Below are positions 1 through 9,363 of a stretch of DNA of 64,000 nt, one piece after another. The DNA lies in contig NZ_FZOT01000002.1 in NCBI RefSeq assembly GCF_900188095.1, positions 620,001 to 684,000 of the forward strand. The letters run 5' to 3'. The stretch comes from Noviherbaspirillum humi. GTDB taxonomy: Bacteria; Pseudomonadota; Gammaproteobacteria; Burkholderiales; Burkholderiaceae_D. A program made the translations under genes and the position numbers. The notes beneath the pieces were generated by a model. It was given only the letters and a program-made list of their open reading frames with translations, had not been told where the DNA came from and did not search any database. Every line of letters starts with the position of its first letter. Position 1 is the stretch's first letter.

Positions 1-161
1 TTGCGCTCCACCGTCAGGCCGACTTCCTGGGCCAGGCGCTTGCCGGTGGTGCCGGTGGCGACCAGCACGCATTGGCGCAGCACGTCGGCGTACTCGGACG
101 CCAGGTCCACCATCTCGTCTTTCTTGTGGTCATGGGCAATCAGGGCGATGCGCTTCTTCAC
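1..161 (-). CDS. mgsA: methylglyoxal synthase, 5' part only
   Basis: Methylglyoxal synthase converts dihydroxyacetone phosphate to methylglyoxal and phosphate in the cytosol. Only about 53 N-terminal residues lie in the window; the rest runs off the left edge. The visible part begins [18 protein letters not shown] and contains the phosphate-binding ATGTTG motif, both typical of the family. The start is a GTG at 161 with a GGAG just upstream. It is the last visible gene of a minus-strand run that begins with the HerA-like ATPase. Family call is good; the gene cannot be checked for integrity here. Confidence 0.8.
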   Translation of the reverse strand, partial: MKKRIALIAHDHKKDEMVDLASEYADVLRQCVLVATGTTGKRLAQEVGLTVER

Positions 162-255
162 GGCGAATCTCCATCGAAGTCTCAATGAAAACCTGTCGAG
201 GACGGCGGCCGGGAAAGGTTCCGGGCCGCCGCCTGCGGCATCGCAGTTCCGGGGA

Positions 256-1035
256 TCAGAAGGTGCCCGGATAGTTGCCGCCATCCAGCAGCACGTTCTG
301 GCCGGTCATGTAGCCGGCCTGCATGCTGCACAGGAAGGCGCAGACGGCGCCGAACTCTTCCGGCGTGCCGAAGCGCTGCGCCGGAATCTGCTTGCGGCGC
401 GCCTCGAACACTTCGTCCACCGGCTTGCCGACGGACTTGGCGGCGGCGCCGATGGTGACTTGCAGGCGGTCGGTGGCGAACTGCCCCGGCAGCAGGTTGT
501 TGATGGTGACGTTGTGCGGCACCGTCTTGCGCGCCAGGCCGGCGATGAAGCCGGTGAGGCCGGAGCGGGCGCCGTTGGACAGCGCCAGCACGTCCAGCGG
601 CGCCTTGACCGCGCTGGAGGTGATGTTGACGATGCGGCCGAAGCGGCGCGCGATCATGCCGTCCACCGTGGCCTTGATCAGCTCGATCGGGGTCAGCATG
701 TTGGCGTCGATCGCCTTGATCCAGTCGTCGCGGCTGAAGGTGCGGAAGTCGCCCGTCGGCGGGCCGCCGGCGTTGGTCACCAGGATGTCCGGCTGCGGGC
801 AGGCCTGCAGCACCTGCTGGCGCCCTTCCGGCGTGGTGACGTCGCAGGCTACCGTCGTCACTTTCACGCCGGTGGCACGGCGGATTTCCTCCGCCGTCTT
901 TTCCAGCGCCTCGGCGCCACGCGCCACCAGCGTCACGTCCACGCCCTCGGCCGCCAGCGCCTCGGCGCAGCCGCGTCCCAGTCCCTTGCTGGCGCCGCAC
1001 ACCAGCGCCGTCTTGCCACGAATGCCGAAATCCAT
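256..1035 (-). CDS. SDR-family oxidoreductase, atypical active site
   Basis: A 259-residue short-chain dehydrogenase/reductase with a Rossmann fold. The cofactor loop GASKGLG is at residues 14-20 and the structural NAGG at 88-91. The catalytic Ser is present near 140-141 (ITSS), but the usual YxxxK is replaced: the aligned stretch reads [11 protein letters not shown] (residues 150-160), so Tyr becomes Ser153 and Lys becomes Arg157. This matches a known atypical FabG-like subgroup. It ends with the SDR signature GQNVLLDGG. It lies 12 bp downstream of the DMT permease on the same strand, so the two are probably co-transcribed. Substrate is unknown; it should not be called a 3-oxoacyl-ACP reductase without evidence. 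Confidence 0.9.
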   Translation of the reverse strand: MDFGIRGKTALVCGASKGLGRGCAEALAAEGVDVTLVARGAEALEKTAEEIRRATGVKVTTVACDVTTPEGRQQVLQACPQPDILVTNAGGPPTGDFRTFSRDDWIKAIDANMLTPIELIKATVDGMIARRFGRIVNITSSAVKAPLDVLALSNGARSGLTGFIAGLARKTVPHNVTINNLLPGQFATDRLQVTIGAAAKSVGKPVDEVFEARRKQIPAQRFGTPEEFGAVCAFLCSMQAGYMTGQNVLLDGGNYPGTF

Positions 1036-1047
1036 CTGTGTTTCCTC

Positions 1048-1959
1048 CTAGGTTTTTTTCTTCGACAACAAATAAATGCCGCACAGCACCAGCACGGTGC
1101 CGGCGATCTGATACACCGTGATCGGTTCGCCGAGGATGGCGGCGCCCATGAACAGGGTGGAAACCGGACCGATCATGCCGGCCTGCGAGGTGGTCGGCGC
1201 GCCGATGCGGTCCACCGCGACCATGGTCAGGAACACCGGCAGCACGGTGCAGAACACCGCGTTCACCAGCGACAGCTGGTACACCGCCGCCGGCTGTATC
1301 AAGACTTCCGGCGCGCGCAGCAGAAAGAACTGGGCGACGCAGGCGATGCTGGAGACGCACATTGCATACGCCACCAGACGCATCGCGCCGACCCGGCGCA
1401 CCAGCTCTCCCGACAGCAGCAGGTAGATCGCATAGCTGATGGCGCTGCCGAGCACGAAGGCGCTGCCCAGCGCCACGTCGGGCCCGCCGGTCCGCACGTC
1501 GTGCAGGAACACCAGCACCGTGCCGGAGTAGGCGGTGGCCAGCGCCAGCCACTCGACCCGGGAAATCCTTTTCTTCAGATAGAACACCGAGCTGATCAGC
1601 ACGAAGGAAGGCGTCAGGAACAGGATCAGCCGCTCCAGGCCGGCGCTGATGTACTGCAGGCCGATGAAATCGAGGAAGCTGGAGAGGTAGTAGCCGAGCA
1701 GGCCGAGGAACACGATGCGCAGCCGGTCCGCAGTCGCCAGCGGCGCGTCGCGGCGGGCGCGCCACCCGGCCACGAGGGCGAAGAAAGGCAGGGAGAACAG
1801 CATGCGCAGCGCGATCAGGGTGACCGCATCGACCTGGTAGCGGTAGATCAGCTTGGCGACGATGGCCTTGGCCGAGAACAGGATGGCGCCGCTGATGGCG
1901 ATGAAGAGGCCGGCAAGAAACGCCTGCCGCGCGGCAGGCTGCATGGTGCTGGTGGTCAT
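1048..1959 (-). CDS. EamA/DMT-superfamily permease
   Basis: A 303-residue inner-membrane protein with about ten hydrophobic helices arranged as two EamA repeats, the architecture of drug/metabolite transporters. The first repeat starts at FIAISGAILFSAKAIVAKL and the second near LGSAFVLGSAISYAIYLLL. The repeat-end motif GEPIT, followed by GTVLVLCGIYLLSKKK, closes the protein. Substrate cannot be told from sequence; relatives export amino acids, nucleosides or small metabolites. It is 72 bp downstream of the HerA-like ATPase and immediately upstream of the SDR gene on the same strand. Confidence 0.88.
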   Translation of the reverse strand: MTTSTMQPAARQAFLAGLFIAISGAILFSAKAIVAKLIYRYQVDAVTLIALRMLFSLPFFALVAGWRARRDAPLATADRLRIVFLGLLGYYLSSFLDFIGLQYISAGLERLILFLTPSFVLISSVFYLKKRISRVEWLALATAYSGTVLVFLHDVRTGGPDVALGSAFVLGSAISYAIYLLLSGELVRRVGAMRLVAYAMCVSSIACVAQFFLLRAPEVLIQPAAVYQLSLVNAVFCTVLPVFLTMVAVDRIGAPTTSQAGMIGPVSTLFMGAAILGEPITVYQIAGTVLVLCGIYLLSKKKT

Positions 1960-2031
1960 AGCCGGCGATTGTACGCCGCGCCGGCATTTCTTACCTGCAG
2001 GGAGCCGCGGCGGGCACGGGAAGCGGCGCGC

Positions 2032-3765
2032 TTACTTTCGCTTCATCAGGGAGCCGAGCACGCCGCGTATGACTTCCCTGCCGACCTGGGAGCCGATGCT
2101 GCGCGCCGCCGACTTCACCATGGCTTCCACCACCGTGTCCTTGCGCCGTGCCACGCCGGAGCCGCCGAACAGGCCGCCCATCATGTCGCGCACGGAGTCG
2201 CCGATCGACGAACCCGGCGCCGGTTCCTGCGGCGCCGGTTCGGGCTCTGGCTGGCGCTGCGGCCGTCGGGCCTGCGGTGTCGCACGCGGCGCGGGTTCCC
2301 GGGCCGCCTGGTCCACCGGATAGGGCTGCGCCTGCGGCGTCGATGCGCCGCTGTTGCCCCAGCCATCGCTGTTCGGCGCGGACGGTGCCGACGGAGCATG
2401 CGCTGCCGTGCCGGGCGCGGATGGCGGCGCAGCGCGGCCGGGATAAGGCTTCTTCGCCGCCGGCGCCTGCTGCTGCGCCGGCTGCCGTTCCACCCGGCCC
2501 TTCAGCTTTTCGTAGGCCGACATGCGGTCGATCGCCTGCTCGTAGACGCCGGCGACGATGGAAGTCTCCATCAGCTGCCGGCGCTCCTCGTCGCTGATCG
2601 GGCCGATCTGCGAGACGGGAGGCAGCACGAAGCCGCGCTCCACCATGGTCGGCCGGCCCTTCTCGTCGAGGAAGGAAACCAGCGCCTCGCCGACGCCGAG
2701 CTCGGTGATCACCTGCGCGGTGTCGAGCTTGGGGTTGGGGCGGAAGGTTTCCGCCGCCGCCTGCACCGCCTTCTTGTCGCGCGGGGTGTAGGCGCGCAGC
2801 GCGTGCTGCACCCGGTTGCCGAGCTGGCCCAGCACCGTGTCGGGAATGTCGATCGGATTCTGGGTGACGAAGTAGACGCCCACGCCCTTGGAGCGGATCA
2901 GCCGCACCACCTGCTCGATCTTCTGCACCAGCGCCCTGGGGGCCTCGTCGAACAGCAGGTGCGCCTCGTCGAAGAAGAACACCAGCTTGGGCTTGTCGAG
3001 GTCGCCCACTTCCGGCAGCTGCTCGAACAGCTCGGCCAGCATCCACAGCAGGAAGACGGCGTACAGGCGCGGCGAATTCATCAGCCTGTCGGCGGCGAGG
3101 ATGTTGACCAGGCCATGGCCATGCTGGTCGGTCTGCATGAAATCCTCGATGTTGAGCATGGGCTCGCCGAAGAAGCGGTCGCCGCCCTGCTCCTCGATGG
3201 CGATCAGGCCGCGCTGGATGGCGCCGATGCTGGCGGACGAGATGTTGCCGTATTCGGTCTGCAGCTCGCCGGCGTTTTCGCCCACGTGCTGCAGCATGGC
3301 GCGCAGGTCCTTCAGGTCGAGCAGCAGCAGGCCATGGTCGTCCGCCACCTTGAACACCAGCTGCAGCACGCCCTGCTGAATCTCGTTCAGGTTGAGCATG
3401 CGCGCCAGCAATTGCGGCCCGAGATCGGAGATGGTGGCGCGCACCGGATGCCCTTTTTCGCCGAATACGTCCCAGAAGGTGACCGGGCAGCCGCTCCAGG
3501 CCGGCTCGTCGAAACCGAGCTGGTCCAGCCTCTCCTTGATCCGCGGCGTGGCGCTGCCCGGCTTGGCGAGGCCCGACAGATCGCCCTTGATGTCCGCCAT
3601 GAACACCGGCACGCCGATGCCGGACAGGGCTTGGGCCATGGTCTGCAGCGTAACCGTCTTGCCGGTGCCGGTGGCGCCGGTGATGCAGCCGTGGCGGTTG
3701 GCGAGCGCCGGCAGCAGGAACAGGTCGGTGTCTTGGTTTTTTGCTATCAGGAGAGGTTCGGGCAT
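2032..3765 (-). CDS. HerA-like ATPase, DUF853 (YjgR) family
   Basis: A 577-residue P-loop ATPase of the HerA/FtsK type. The Walker A motif GATGTGKT is at residues 30-37 and Walker B is in [13 protein letters not shown] in the middle of the protein. The C-terminus carries a long disordered Pro/Gln/Ala-rich linker followed by a conserved basic tail that resembles the DUF853 C-terminus. The open frame extends to a TTG at 3777, but the family begins at the ATG at 3765 ([11 protein letters not shown]). Function in the cell is not established for this family; DNA translocation is inferred from HerA homology. It is divergent from yebC. Confidence 0.9.
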   Translation of the reverse strand: MPEPLLIAKNQDTDLFLLPALANRHGCITGATGTGKTVTLQTMAQALSGIGVPVFMADIKGDLSGLAKPGSATPRIKERLDQLGFDEPAWSGCPVTFWDVFGEKGHPVRATISDLGPQLLARMLNLNEIQQGVLQLVFKVADDHGLLLLDLKDLRAMLQHVGENAGELQTEYGNISSASIGAIQRGLIAIEEQGGDRFFGEPMLNIEDFMQTDQHGHGLVNILAADRLMNSPRLYAVFLLWMLAELFEQLPEVGDLDKPKLVFFFDEAHLLFDEAPRALVQKIEQVVRLIRSKGVGVYFVTQNPIDIPDTVLGQLGNRVQHALRAYTPRDKKAVQAAAETFRPNPKLDTAQVITELGVGEALVSFLDEKGRPTMVERGFVLPPVSQIGPISDEERRQLMETSIVAGVYEQAIDRMSAYEKLKGRVERQPAQQQAPAAKKPYPGRAAPPSAPGTAAHAPSAPSAPNSDGWGNSGASTPQAQPYPVDQAAREPAPRATPQARRPQRQPEPEPAPQEPAPGSSIGDSVRDMMGGLFGGSGVARRKDTVVEAMVKSAARSIGSQVGREVIRGVLGSLMKRK

Positions 3766-3810
3766 GGCGCGTGGCAATGGATGGGCGGGTTTCAGGGGAG
3801 GTCGCTGTGT

Positions 3811-3816
3811 TAAAAT
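3811..3816 (+). promoter_or_regulatory. candidate -10 element for yebC
   Basis: TAAAAT sits about 120 bp upstream of the yebC ATG in the divergent intergenic region. No convincing -35 is visible at 17 bp, so this is a weak call. Confidence 0.3.
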
Positions 3817-3932
3817 TGTAGATTGATTTTCAGTCTTACAACATGATTTTTGACGGCCTGCAAGGGCCGAAATTCATTTCAGACTGGCTTCATCAAACAC
3901 ATTGTCGAACATCAATCCGGGAAGAGTTCTCC

Positions 3933-4658
3933 ATGGCTGGACATAGCAAGTGGGCCAACATCAAGCACAAGAAAGCGGCGACCGACGCCAAGCGCGGCAA
4001 GATCTGGACGCGCCTGATCAAGGAAATCACGGTGGCGGCCCGCCTCGGCGGCGGTGAACTGGCCAGCAACCCGCGCCTGCGCCTGGCGGTGGAAAAGGCG
4101 GCCGACGCCAACATGCCCAAGGACAACGTCAACCGCGCCATCCAGCGCGGCACCGGCGGCCTGGAAGGAGCCAACTACGAGGAAATCCGCTATGAAGGCT
4201 ACGGCATCAACGGCGCCGCCATCATCGTCGACTGCCTGACCGACAACCGGGTCCGCACCGTGGCCGAAGTGCGCCATGCCTTCTCCAAGTTCGGCGGCAA
4301 CATGGGCACCGAAGGCTCGGTCGCCTTCCTGTTCAAGCATTGCGGCCAGTTCCTCTTTGCGCCCGGCACCGACGAGAACGCCCTGATGGAAGCCGCGCTC
4401 GAAGCCGGCGCCGAAGATGTGGTGACCGACGAGGAAGGCGGCATCGAAGTGTTGTGCGCGCCGCCGGATTTCTCCGCCGTCAAGGAGGCGCTGGAAAAGG
4501 CCGGCTTCAAGGCGGAAGTGGCCGAAATCACCATGAAACCGTCCACCGAGACCGAGTTCACCGGCGAGGATGCGCAGCGCATGCAGAAATTGCTGGACGC
4601 GCTGGAAAACCTCGACGACGTTCAAGAGGTCTACACCAACGCCGTCATCTCGGAATAA
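3933..4658 (+). CDS. YebC/PmpR-family protein (transcription/translation factor)
   Basis: A 241-residue member of the YebC/PmpR/TACO1 family. It starts with the hallmark [20 protein letters not shown] and keeps the GAGAED-type acidic segment ([14 protein letters not shown]) and the C-terminal TxF...[15 protein letters not shown] motif. Members have been described as DNA-binding regulators and, more recently, as ribosome-associated factors that relieve stalling at proline-rich stretches. The start at 3933 is preceded by GAAGAG and fits family length; the open frame upstream is not coding. It lies just before purD. Confidence 0.95.
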   Translation: MAGHSKWANIKHKKAATDAKRGKIWTRLIKEITVAARLGGGELASNPRLRLAVEKAADANMPKDNVNRAIQRGTGGLEGANYEEIRYEGYGINGAAIIVDCLTDNRVRTVAEVRHAFSKFGGNMGTEGSVAFLFKHCGQFLFAPGTDENALMEAALEAGAEDVVTDEEGGIEVLCAPPDFSAVKEALEKAGFKAEVAEITMKPSTETEFTGEDAQRMQKLLDALENLDDVQEVYTNAVISE

Positions 4659-4676
4659 GCCCAAGCAACCTCTCGC

Positions 4677-4700
4677 GGCGCGGACGGATCCGTCCGCGCC
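4677..4700. repeat. 24-bp perfect palindrome between yebC and purD
   Basis: The two 12-base halves (ggcgcggacgga and its exact reverse complement) form a perfect dyad with no loop, 19 bases after the yebC stop and 23 bases before the purD ATG. There is no T-run after it, so it is not a standard intrinsic terminator. It could act as a transcript-end stabiliser or a protein-binding dyad. Confidence 0.85.
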
Positions 4701-4722
4701 CTCATCATCAGTCACTCGTCTC

Positions 4723-5997
4723 ATGAAAATTCTGGTAGTCGGCTCCGGCGGCCGCGAACACGCCCTGGCCTGGAAACTGGCCCAATCCGAACGGATTCAG
4801 ATGGTCTACGTCGCGCCCGGCAATGGCGGCACCGCGCTCGACCCGCGTCTGGAGAACCTCGCCATCACCGATCCGGCCGAGCTGGCGGAATTCGCCAAGC
4901 GCGAGCACATCGCGCTGACCGTGGTCGGCCCGGAAGTGCCGCTGGCGGCGGGCATCGTCAACATCTTCCGCGAGCAGGGCCTGAAGATCTTCGGCCCGAC
5001 GAAGGAAGCGGCGCAGCTGGAAAGCTCCAAGGACTTCGCCAAGGCCTTCATGAAGCGCCACGCGATTCCCACCGCCGAATACCAGACCTTCTCCGACCTG
5101 CAGGCGGCGCACCAGTACATCGACCGGATGGGCGCGCCGATCGTCATCAAGGCCGATGGCCTCGCCGCCGGCAAGGGCGTGGTGGTGGCCATGTCGCTGG
5201 AGGAAGCGCATGCGGCAGTCGACATGATGCTGTCGGATAACAAGCTCGGCGACGCCGGCGCCCGCGTCGTGATCGAGGAGTTCCTCGCCGGCGAGGAAGC
5301 CAGCTTCATCGTCATGGTCGACGGCCGGAACGTGCTGGCGCTGGCCACCAGCCAGGACCACAAGCGCCTGCTCGACAACGACCAGGGTCCGAACACCGGC
5401 GGCATGGGCGCCTATTCCCCGGCGCCGATCATCACGCCGGCGCTGCATGCGCGGGTGATGCGCGAAATCATCAATCCCACGGTGCAGGGCATGGCCAAGG
5501 ACGGCATTCCCTTCTCCGGCTTTCTCTACGCCGGCCTGATGATCGACGCCCAGGGCAATCCGCGCACCCTGGAATTCAACTGCCGCATGGGCGATCCGGA
5601 AACCCAGCCCATCATGGCCCGCCTCAAGACCGACCTCGTCACCGTCATGGAGCATGCGGTCAACGGCACCCTGGACCAGGTCGCGCTGGAGTGGGACCGC
5701 CGCACCGCGCTCGGCGTGGTGATGGCCGCCGCCGGCTATCCGGATGCGCCGCGCAAGGGCGACACCGTCACCGGCATCCCGGAAGAGACCGCCGACTGCG
5801 TCACCTTCCATGCCGGCACCGTGCTCGATGGCGGCAAGCTGCAGACCTCGGGCGGCCGCGTGCTGTGCGTGGTCGGCCTCGGCGACAACGTGCGCATGGC
5901 GCAGAAGCATGCTTACGACGCGGTGGAACGCATCCGCTTCGACGGCATGCAGTTCCGCCGCGACATCGGCTGGCGCGCGCTCAAGCGCCCGCACTGA
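4723..5997 (+). CDS. purD: phosphoribosylamine-glycine ligase (GARS)
   Basis: A 424-residue ATP-grasp enzyme that joins glycine to 5-phosphoribosylamine, the second step of purine synthesis. The N-terminal domain begins MKILVVGSGGREHALAWKL, the ATP-grasp core contains KADGLAAGKGV and the metal-binding region LEFNCRMGDPETQ. Length is normal for PurD. The start at 4723 gives the canonical N-terminus; the frame is open further upstream but that overlaps yebC. hemF follows after 12 bp. Confidence 0.97.
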   Translation: MKILVVGSGGREHALAWKLAQSERIQMVYVAPGNGGTALDPRLENLAITDPAELAEFAKREHIALTVVGPEVPLAAGIVNIFREQGLKIFGPTKEAAQLESSKDFAKAFMKRHAIPTAEYQTFSDLQAAHQYIDRMGAPIVIKADGLAAGKGVVVAMSLEEAHAAVDMMLSDNKLGDAGARVVIEEFLAGEEASFIVMVDGRNVLALATSQDHKRLLDNDQGPNTGGMGAYSPAPIITPALHARVMREIINPTVQGMAKDGIPFSGFLYAGLMIDAQGNPRTLEFNCRMGDPETQPIMARLKTDLVTVMEHAVNGTLDQVALEWDRRTALGVVMAAAGYPDAPRKGDTVTGIPEETADCVTFHAGTVLDGGKLQTSGGRVLCVVGLGDNVRMAQKHAYDAVERIRFDGMQFRRDIGWRALKRPH

Positions 5998-6009
5998 ACC
6001 AGGCCGCGC

Positions 6010-6936
6010 ATGCAAAACGCCACCGTCTCCGCCAGCGACGTCAAGCAGTACCTGCTCGATCTGCAGGCACGCATCATCGCCAGCCTGGAGCGCATCGACG
6101 GCAAGTCCTTCATCACCGACCAGTGGGAGCGCCCCGCCGGCGCCGGCCCGATTGCCGGCGGCGGCATTTCGCGCATCCTGGAGGATGGCAATGTGCTGGA
6201 GCGTGGCGGCGTGGGCTTTTCCCATGTCAGCGGCTCGCGCCTGCCCCCCTCGGCGGCGGCCAACCGGCCGGAGATCGCCGGCCGCCACTGGGAAGCGATG
6301 GGCGTGTCGCTGGTGCTCCATCCGCGCAATCCCTATGCGCCGACGGTGCACATGAACGTGCGCTTCTTCATCGCCACCGAGGAAGGCCAGGAGCCGGTGT
6401 GGTGGTTCGGCGGCGGCATGGACCTGACGCCCTATTACGGCTTCGACGAGGACGCCCGTCATTTCCACCAGACCTGCCGCGACGCGCTGGCGCCCTTCGG
6501 CGAAGGCTTGCATGCCCGCTTCAAGACCTGGTGCGACGAGTACTTCTTCCTCAAGCACCGCCAGGAACCGCGCGGCGTGGGCGGCATCTTCTTCGACGAT
6601 TTCCACGAACTCGGGCTGGAGCAAAGCTTCGCCATGATGCGCAGCGTGGGCGATCGTTTCCTCGATGCCTACCTGCCCATCCTGGAGCGGCGCCGGGACC
6701 TGCCCTACGGCGAGCGCGAGCGCGACTTCCAGGCTTACCGGCGCGGACGCTACGTGGAATTCAACCTGGTGCTGGATCGCGGCACGCTGTTCGGCCTGCA
6801 ATCCGGCGGCCGCACCGAATCCATCCTGATGTCGATGCCGCCGCTGGTGAAATGGCGCTACAGCTGGACGCCGGAGCCGGGCAGCGAGGAGGCCAGGCTG
6901 TATTCCGACTTCCTGATCCGCAAGGACTGGGTGTGA
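6010..6936 (+). CDS. hemF: oxygen-dependent coproporphyrinogen III oxidase
   Basis: A 308-residue aerobic coproporphyrinogen III oxidase, which makes protoporphyrinogen IX in haem synthesis. It shows the family signatures [41 protein letters not shown], and [11 protein letters not shown], plus the C-terminal [16 protein letters not shown]. Length matches E. coli HemF. It starts 12 bp after purD and nadD follows 4 bp after its stop, so purD-hemF-nadD-rsfS is likely one transcript. Confidence 0.97.
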   Translation: MQNATVSASDVKQYLLDLQARIIASLERIDGKSFITDQWERPAGAGPIAGGGISRILEDGNVLERGGVGFSHVSGSRLPPSAAANRPEIAGRHWEAMGVSLVLHPRNPYAPTVHMNVRFFIATEEGQEPVWWFGGGMDLTPYYGFDEDARHFHQTCRDALAPFGEGLHARFKTWCDEYFFLKHRQEPRGVGGIFFDDFHELGLEQSFAMMRSVGDRFLDAYLPILERRRDLPYGERERDFQAYRRGRYVEFNLVLDRGTLFGLQSGGRTESILMSMPPLVKWRYSWTPEPGSEEARLYSDFLIRKDWV

Positions 6937-6940
6937 CGAC

Positions 6941-7594
6941 GTGAGCCGACCCTGCATCGCGGTGCTTGGCGGCAGCTTCGACCCGGTGCACAACGGTCAC
7001 GTGGCGCTGGGCGGCTATTTCGCCAGGCTGCTCTTTCCCGACACGCTGCGTCTCATCCCGGCCGGCAACCCCTGGCAGAAGCAGCCGCTGGAGGCGAGCG
7101 CCGAAGACCGCATCGCCATGCTGAAGCTGGCCTTCCGCGGCCTGCCGGTGCCGGTGGTGATCGACGAGCAGGAGATCCGGCGCCAGGGCGCGACCTACAC
7201 CATCGCCACGCTCAAGTCGCTGCGCGCCGAGCTGGGGACGGATGCCGCCATCGCTTTCCTGATTGGCGCCGACCAACTGCAGCGGCTGGACACGTGGGTC
7301 GAGTGGGAAAGCCTGTTCGACCTGGCCCATATCTGCGCCGCCGCGCGGCCCGGCTTTTCGGTCGACGAGGCGCACCTGCCGCAAGCGGTGCGGCGGGAAT
7401 TCGCGCGCCGCGCCGGCACGCCGCAGCAGCTGCGCGACACGCCGCACGGGCTCACCTATCTCGCGGGCAATCTCGACATCGACATCGCCGCCACCGACAT
7501 CCGCGCCGCGCTCCGGCGCGGCGAAGCGCCCGCCGCGCTCATTCCGGGGGCGGTGCTAGACTATATAAAATCACATCACCTATACCAGGACTAA
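6941..7594 (+). CDS. nadD: nicotinate-nucleotide adenylyltransferase
   Basis: A 217-residue nucleotidyltransferase that adenylates nicotinate mononucleotide to deamido-NAD. The N-terminal GGSFDPVHNGH holds the nucleotide-binding HxGH-type motif, and a C-terminal ATDIRAALRRGE matches the ISxT/xxIR motif. The start is a GTG at 6941, four bases after the hemF stop. Its TAA overlaps the rsfS ATG by one base, consistent with translational coupling. Confidence 0.96.
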   Translation: MSRPCIAVLGGSFDPVHNGHVALGGYFARLLFPDTLRLIPAGNPWQKQPLEASAEDRIAMLKLAFRGLPVPVVIDEQEIRRQGATYTIATLKSLRAELGTDAAIAFLIGADQLQRLDTWVEWESLFDLAHICAAARPGFSVDEAHLPQAVRREFARRAGTPQQLRDTPHGLTYLAGNLDIDIAATDIRAALRRGEAPAALIPGAVLDYIKSHHLYQD

Positions 7595-8217
7595 TGGACA
7601 TCAAAAAACTGCAAGCCCTCGTCATCGACTCCCTCGAGGACGTCAAGGCGCAAGACATCCGCGTCTTCGACACGGTCCACCTGACCAGCATGTTCGACCG
7701 CCTCGCCATCGCTTCCGGCACCTCGAACCGCCAGACCAAGGCGCTGGCCGCCTCGGTGCGCGACAAGGTGAAGGAAAACGGCGGCACCGTCGTCAGCATC
7801 GAGGGTGCGGAGACCGGCGAATGGGTGCTGGTCGACCTCGGCGACATGGTCGTGCACATCATGCAGCCGGCCATCCGCGACTACTACCGCCTGGAAGAGA
7901 TATGGGGCGAGAAGGAAGTGAAGGTCGGCGCCGCCAAGCGCGTCGGCGCGAAGAAAACCGCGGTCGACGGCGAAGCGCCGCCCGCGCGCAAGGTCTCGCG
8001 CCACAATGCCGCCGTCCAGACCACGCTCGACGATGACGAGGACGCGCCGAAGAAGCCGGCGCGCAAGACTGCGACCAAGTCCGCCGCCACGAAGACCGCC
8101 GCCAAGACGCCGCGGGCCCCTGTCGGCAAGACGGTTCGGGTCAGCGCCGCCAAGAGCGCCGCTCCGAAGAAGACCGCCGCCAAGCGCGCACCCGCGAGGA
8201 AGAAGGCTGCCGAATAA
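7594..8217 (+). CDS. rsfS: ribosome silencing factor with a long Lys/Ala-rich tail
   Basis: RsfS binds ribosomal protein uL14 and blocks 30S-50S joining when cells starve. Residues 1 to about 110 are the RsfS domain, with TSMFDRLAIASGTSNRQTKA and the GEWVLVDLGDMVVHIM-type core. The family is normally 105-130 residues; here the protein is 207, because about 90 residues follow that are rich in Lys, Ala, Pro and Thr, with an acidic DDDED patch near 150. The tail resembles H1-like or AlgP-like basic tails. It is in frame and uninterrupted, so it is not a frameshift artefact. Overlaps nadD by one base; rlmH follows 21 bp later. Confidence 0.95.
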   Translation: MDIKKLQALVIDSLEDVKAQDIRVFDTVHLTSMFDRLAIASGTSNRQTKALAASVRDKVKENGGTVVSIEGAETGEWVLVDLGDMVVHIMQPAIRDYYRLEEIWGEKEVKVGAAKRVGAKKTAVDGEAPPARKVSRHNAAVQTTLDDDEDAPKKPARKTATKSAATKTAAKTPRAPVGKTVRVSAAKSAAPKKTAAKRAPARKKAAE

Positions 8218-8238
8218 TTCGGCCTGGCGGGCAACCTC

Positions 8239-8709
8239 ATGCAGTTGATCATTGCCGCGGTGGGCCACAGGATGCCCGCCTGGATCGAGTCCGGCTTCGC
8301 CGAATATGCCAAGCGCATGCCGCCGGACTGCCGCATCCTGCTCAAGGAAATCAAGCCGGTGGAGCGTTCCGGCGGGCGCACGGCGGAGAGCGTGATGGCG
8401 GCCGAGCGCGGCAAGATCGAGGCGGCGATCCCGAAGGGTTCGCGCATCGTCGCCCTCGACGAGCGCGGCCGCGACCTCACCACCATGCAGCTTTCGCAAC
8501 TGCTCGGCCAGTGGCGCCAGGATGGCCGGGATGTTACATTCCTCATCGGCGGGGCGGACGGACTCGACGCCGGACTGAAGGCCTCGGCCGACATGCTGGT
8601 TCGCGTCTCCAGCCTGACTCTGCCGCACGGCATGGTGCGCGTGCTGCTGGCCGAACAGCTGTACCGCGCCTGGTCGATTACCCAGAACCACCCTTATCAC
8701 CGGGTGTAA
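8239..8709 (+). CDS. rlmH: 23S rRNA pseudouridine-1915 N3-methyltransferase
   Basis: A 156-residue SPOUT methyltransferase that modifies pseudouridine 1915 of 23S rRNA on assembled 70S ribosomes. It shows the knot signatures [10 protein letters not shown] and the C-terminal ending [19 protein letters not shown], with the exact family length. It stands directly after rsfS, as in most proteobacteria, linking ribosome silencing and ribosome maturation genes. Confidence 0.97.
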   Translation: MQLIIAAVGHRMPAWIESGFAEYAKRMPPDCRILLKEIKPVERSGGRTAESVMAAERGKIEAAIPKGSRIVALDERGRDLTTMQLSQLLGQWRQDGRDVTFLIGGADGLDAGLKASADMLVRVSSLTLPHGMVRVLLAEQLYRAWSITQNHPYHRV

Positions 8710-8742
8710 CCATCTTACGTTGCTGAGCTGCCTTACCCGGCC

Positions 8743-9363
8743 ATGAAACCCCCTGATCATAAAATCTATCTGGCTTCCAAGAGCCCGCGCCGGCGCGAGC
8801 TGCTGCGCCAGATCGGCGTCGAATTCGAACTGCTGCTGCTGCGCGACCAGGGCCCGCGCGGTCCGGAAGTGAGCGAAGACGTCCATCCGAACGAGCCGCC
8901 GCACGAATACGTGGCCCGCGTCACCCGCGAGAAGGCCGAAGCCGCGTCCAAGGCCATGGTCTGGCGCCGCCTGCCGATGCGCACGGTGCTCACCGCCGAC
9001 ACCACCGTGGTCATCGACGGCCGCATCCTCGGCAAGCCGGCCGATCCGCCTGAAGCGGTGGCGATGATGCGCGCCCTCTCCGGCCGCACCCACCAGGTGC
9101 TGACCAGCGTCGTCGTCAGCCGCGACGAGCAGGTCTGGCAGACGACCCAGCGCTCGGACGTGACCTTCGCCACGCTCAGCGATGCGGCGATCCAGGCCTA
9201 CTGCGCCACGCCGGAGCCCTACGACAAGGCCGGCGGCTACGGCATCCAGGGCATGGCCGCGGTCTTCATCGCCAACATCGGCGGCAGCCACTCGGGCATC
9301 ATGGGCCTGCCGCTGCACGAAACGGCGCAACTGCTGATGCAGGCCGGCATCCCGATCCTATGA
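8743..9363 (+). CDS. Maf-family nucleoside triphosphate pyrophosphatase (YhdE-like)
   Basis: A 206-residue Maf protein that hydrolyses non-canonical or dTTP/UTP-type nucleotides to monophosphates. The N-terminus carries LASKSPRRRELL and the catalytic region ADTTVVIDGRILGKP; DKAGGYGIQG is the third conserved block. SPRR rather than the STSxxR pattern points to the YhdE (dTTP/UTP) rather than the YceF (m7GTP) subgroup. It overlaps rng by four bases (ATGA), and Maf-RNase G pairing is conserved in proteobacteria. Confidence 0.94.
   Translation: MKPPDHKIYLASKSPRRRELLRQIGVEFELLLLRDQGPRGPEVSEDVHPNEPPHEYVARVTREKAEAASKAMVWRRLPMRTVLTADTTVVIDGRILGKPADPPEAVAMMRALSGRTHQVLTSVVVSRDEQVWQTTQRSDVTFATLSDAAIQAYCATPEPYDKAGGYGIQGMAAVFIANIGGSHSGIMGLPLHETAQLLMQAGIPIL

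Noticed and set aside
1..3813. 1270-codon open frame on the plus strand
   Set aside because: It is the antisense shadow of four real minus-strand genes; the translation is Arg/Gly/His-rich without any domain.
4677..4700. Intrinsic terminator for yebC
   Set aside because: A perfect dyad but no T-run follows, so it was listed as a palindrome of unknown role.
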